From Oscillospiraceae bacterium (lineage in GTDB: Bacteria > Bacillota > Clostridia > Oscillospirales > Oscillospiraceae): a stretch of 14,447 nt of DNA. The stretch is from contig JAIEFH010000133.1 of the NCBI GenBank assembly GCA_029067025.1, positions 1 to 14,447 of the forward strand. Direction: 5' to 3'. Of the stretch, positions 14,390 to 14,447 are shown one piece after another. Numbering within the stretch: the first letter of the stretch is position 1; every line of letters starts with the position of its first letter. The position numbers and the translations under genes are program-made. The notes beneath the pieces are model-generated. The model ran no database searches. It saw nothing but the letters and a program-made list of their open reading frames with translations, and was not told the DNA's origin.

Positions 14390-14447
14390 ATGAATATATC
14401 TCAATTTATAGTAACAATAATAACCGGTATCGCAGCAGGGAGGGTAG
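14390..14447 (+). CDS. Start of a probable ABC permease (LivH-type), truncated by window end
   Basis: GGAG (14380-14383) precedes ATG at 14390 by 6 bases; an in-frame ATG at 14378 is a less likely start. The 19 visible codons read MNISQFIVTIITGIAAGRV, a hydrophobic opening that resembles the start of LivH-type branched-chain amino acid permeases (a QF...G...G pattern before the first membrane span). Position right after a LivK-type binding protein fits. Too short to prove. Confidence 0.55.
   Translation, partial: MNISQFIVTIITGIAAGRV

Overview
The window reads as chromosomal DNA of an anaerobic Firmicute, probably a gut Clostridia/Oscillospiraceae-type bacterium. That is inference from strong AGGAGG-type ribosome sites, a GC-rich uronate operon with clostridial-style proteins, several LacI-family regulators and a lipoprotein ABC binding protein. 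No rRNA, tRNA, CRISPR array or intact mobile element was seen.

Left half (1-7492, GC-rich): a complete intracellular D-galacturonate/tagaturonate route on the minus strand, in the order uxaA - uxaB - uxaC - kdgA - kdgK (kdgK runs off the left edge). UxaC isomerises galacturonate to tagaturonate, UxaB reduces it to altronate, UxaA dehydrates that to 2-keto-3-deoxygluconate (KDG), KdgK phosphorylates it and the aldolase splits KDPG into pyruvate and glyceraldehyde-3-phosphate. The aldolase carries an extra C-terminal VOC-like domain. A LacI-family regulator gene is divergent from uxaA. Both promoters are readable, and each has a near-identical 16-bp palindrome (ATGTAAG-AG-CTTACAT type) just downstream of its -10 box, so one repressor probably controls both directions.

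Middle (7464-11116, more AT-rich): a decayed zone. Unrecognised broken coding fragments (7464-7886) are followed by a second intact lacI-type gene (8067-9062) with its own promoter, overlapping palindrome and terminator. Then come remnants of four recognisable genes: a PEP-mutase/isocitrate-lyase-family gene with a stop codon at a conserved Trp position, the C-terminal piece of a LacI regulator on the minus strand, a cupin gene with frameshifts, and a ketopantoate-reductase-like (ApbA/PanE) gene reduced to its two ends. Three CpG-centred sites sharing AATCGAT sit close to the promoters or starts of this zone.

Right (11129-14447): an apparently intact operon-like run on the plus strand. It encodes a cyclase/kynurenine-formamidase-type metal hydrolase, a PEP-mutase/isocitrate-lyase-superfamily enzyme, a lipoprotein solute-binding protein of the branched-chain-amino-acid/amide type, a strong hairpin, and the start of what is probably a LivH-type permease. 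Together with the remnants this suggests a LacI-controlled pathway for uptake and cleavage of an unknown amide, ester or branched carboxylate. A partly lost second copy of the lyase and the regulator lies next to it. This locus is the least explained and most interesting part of the window.
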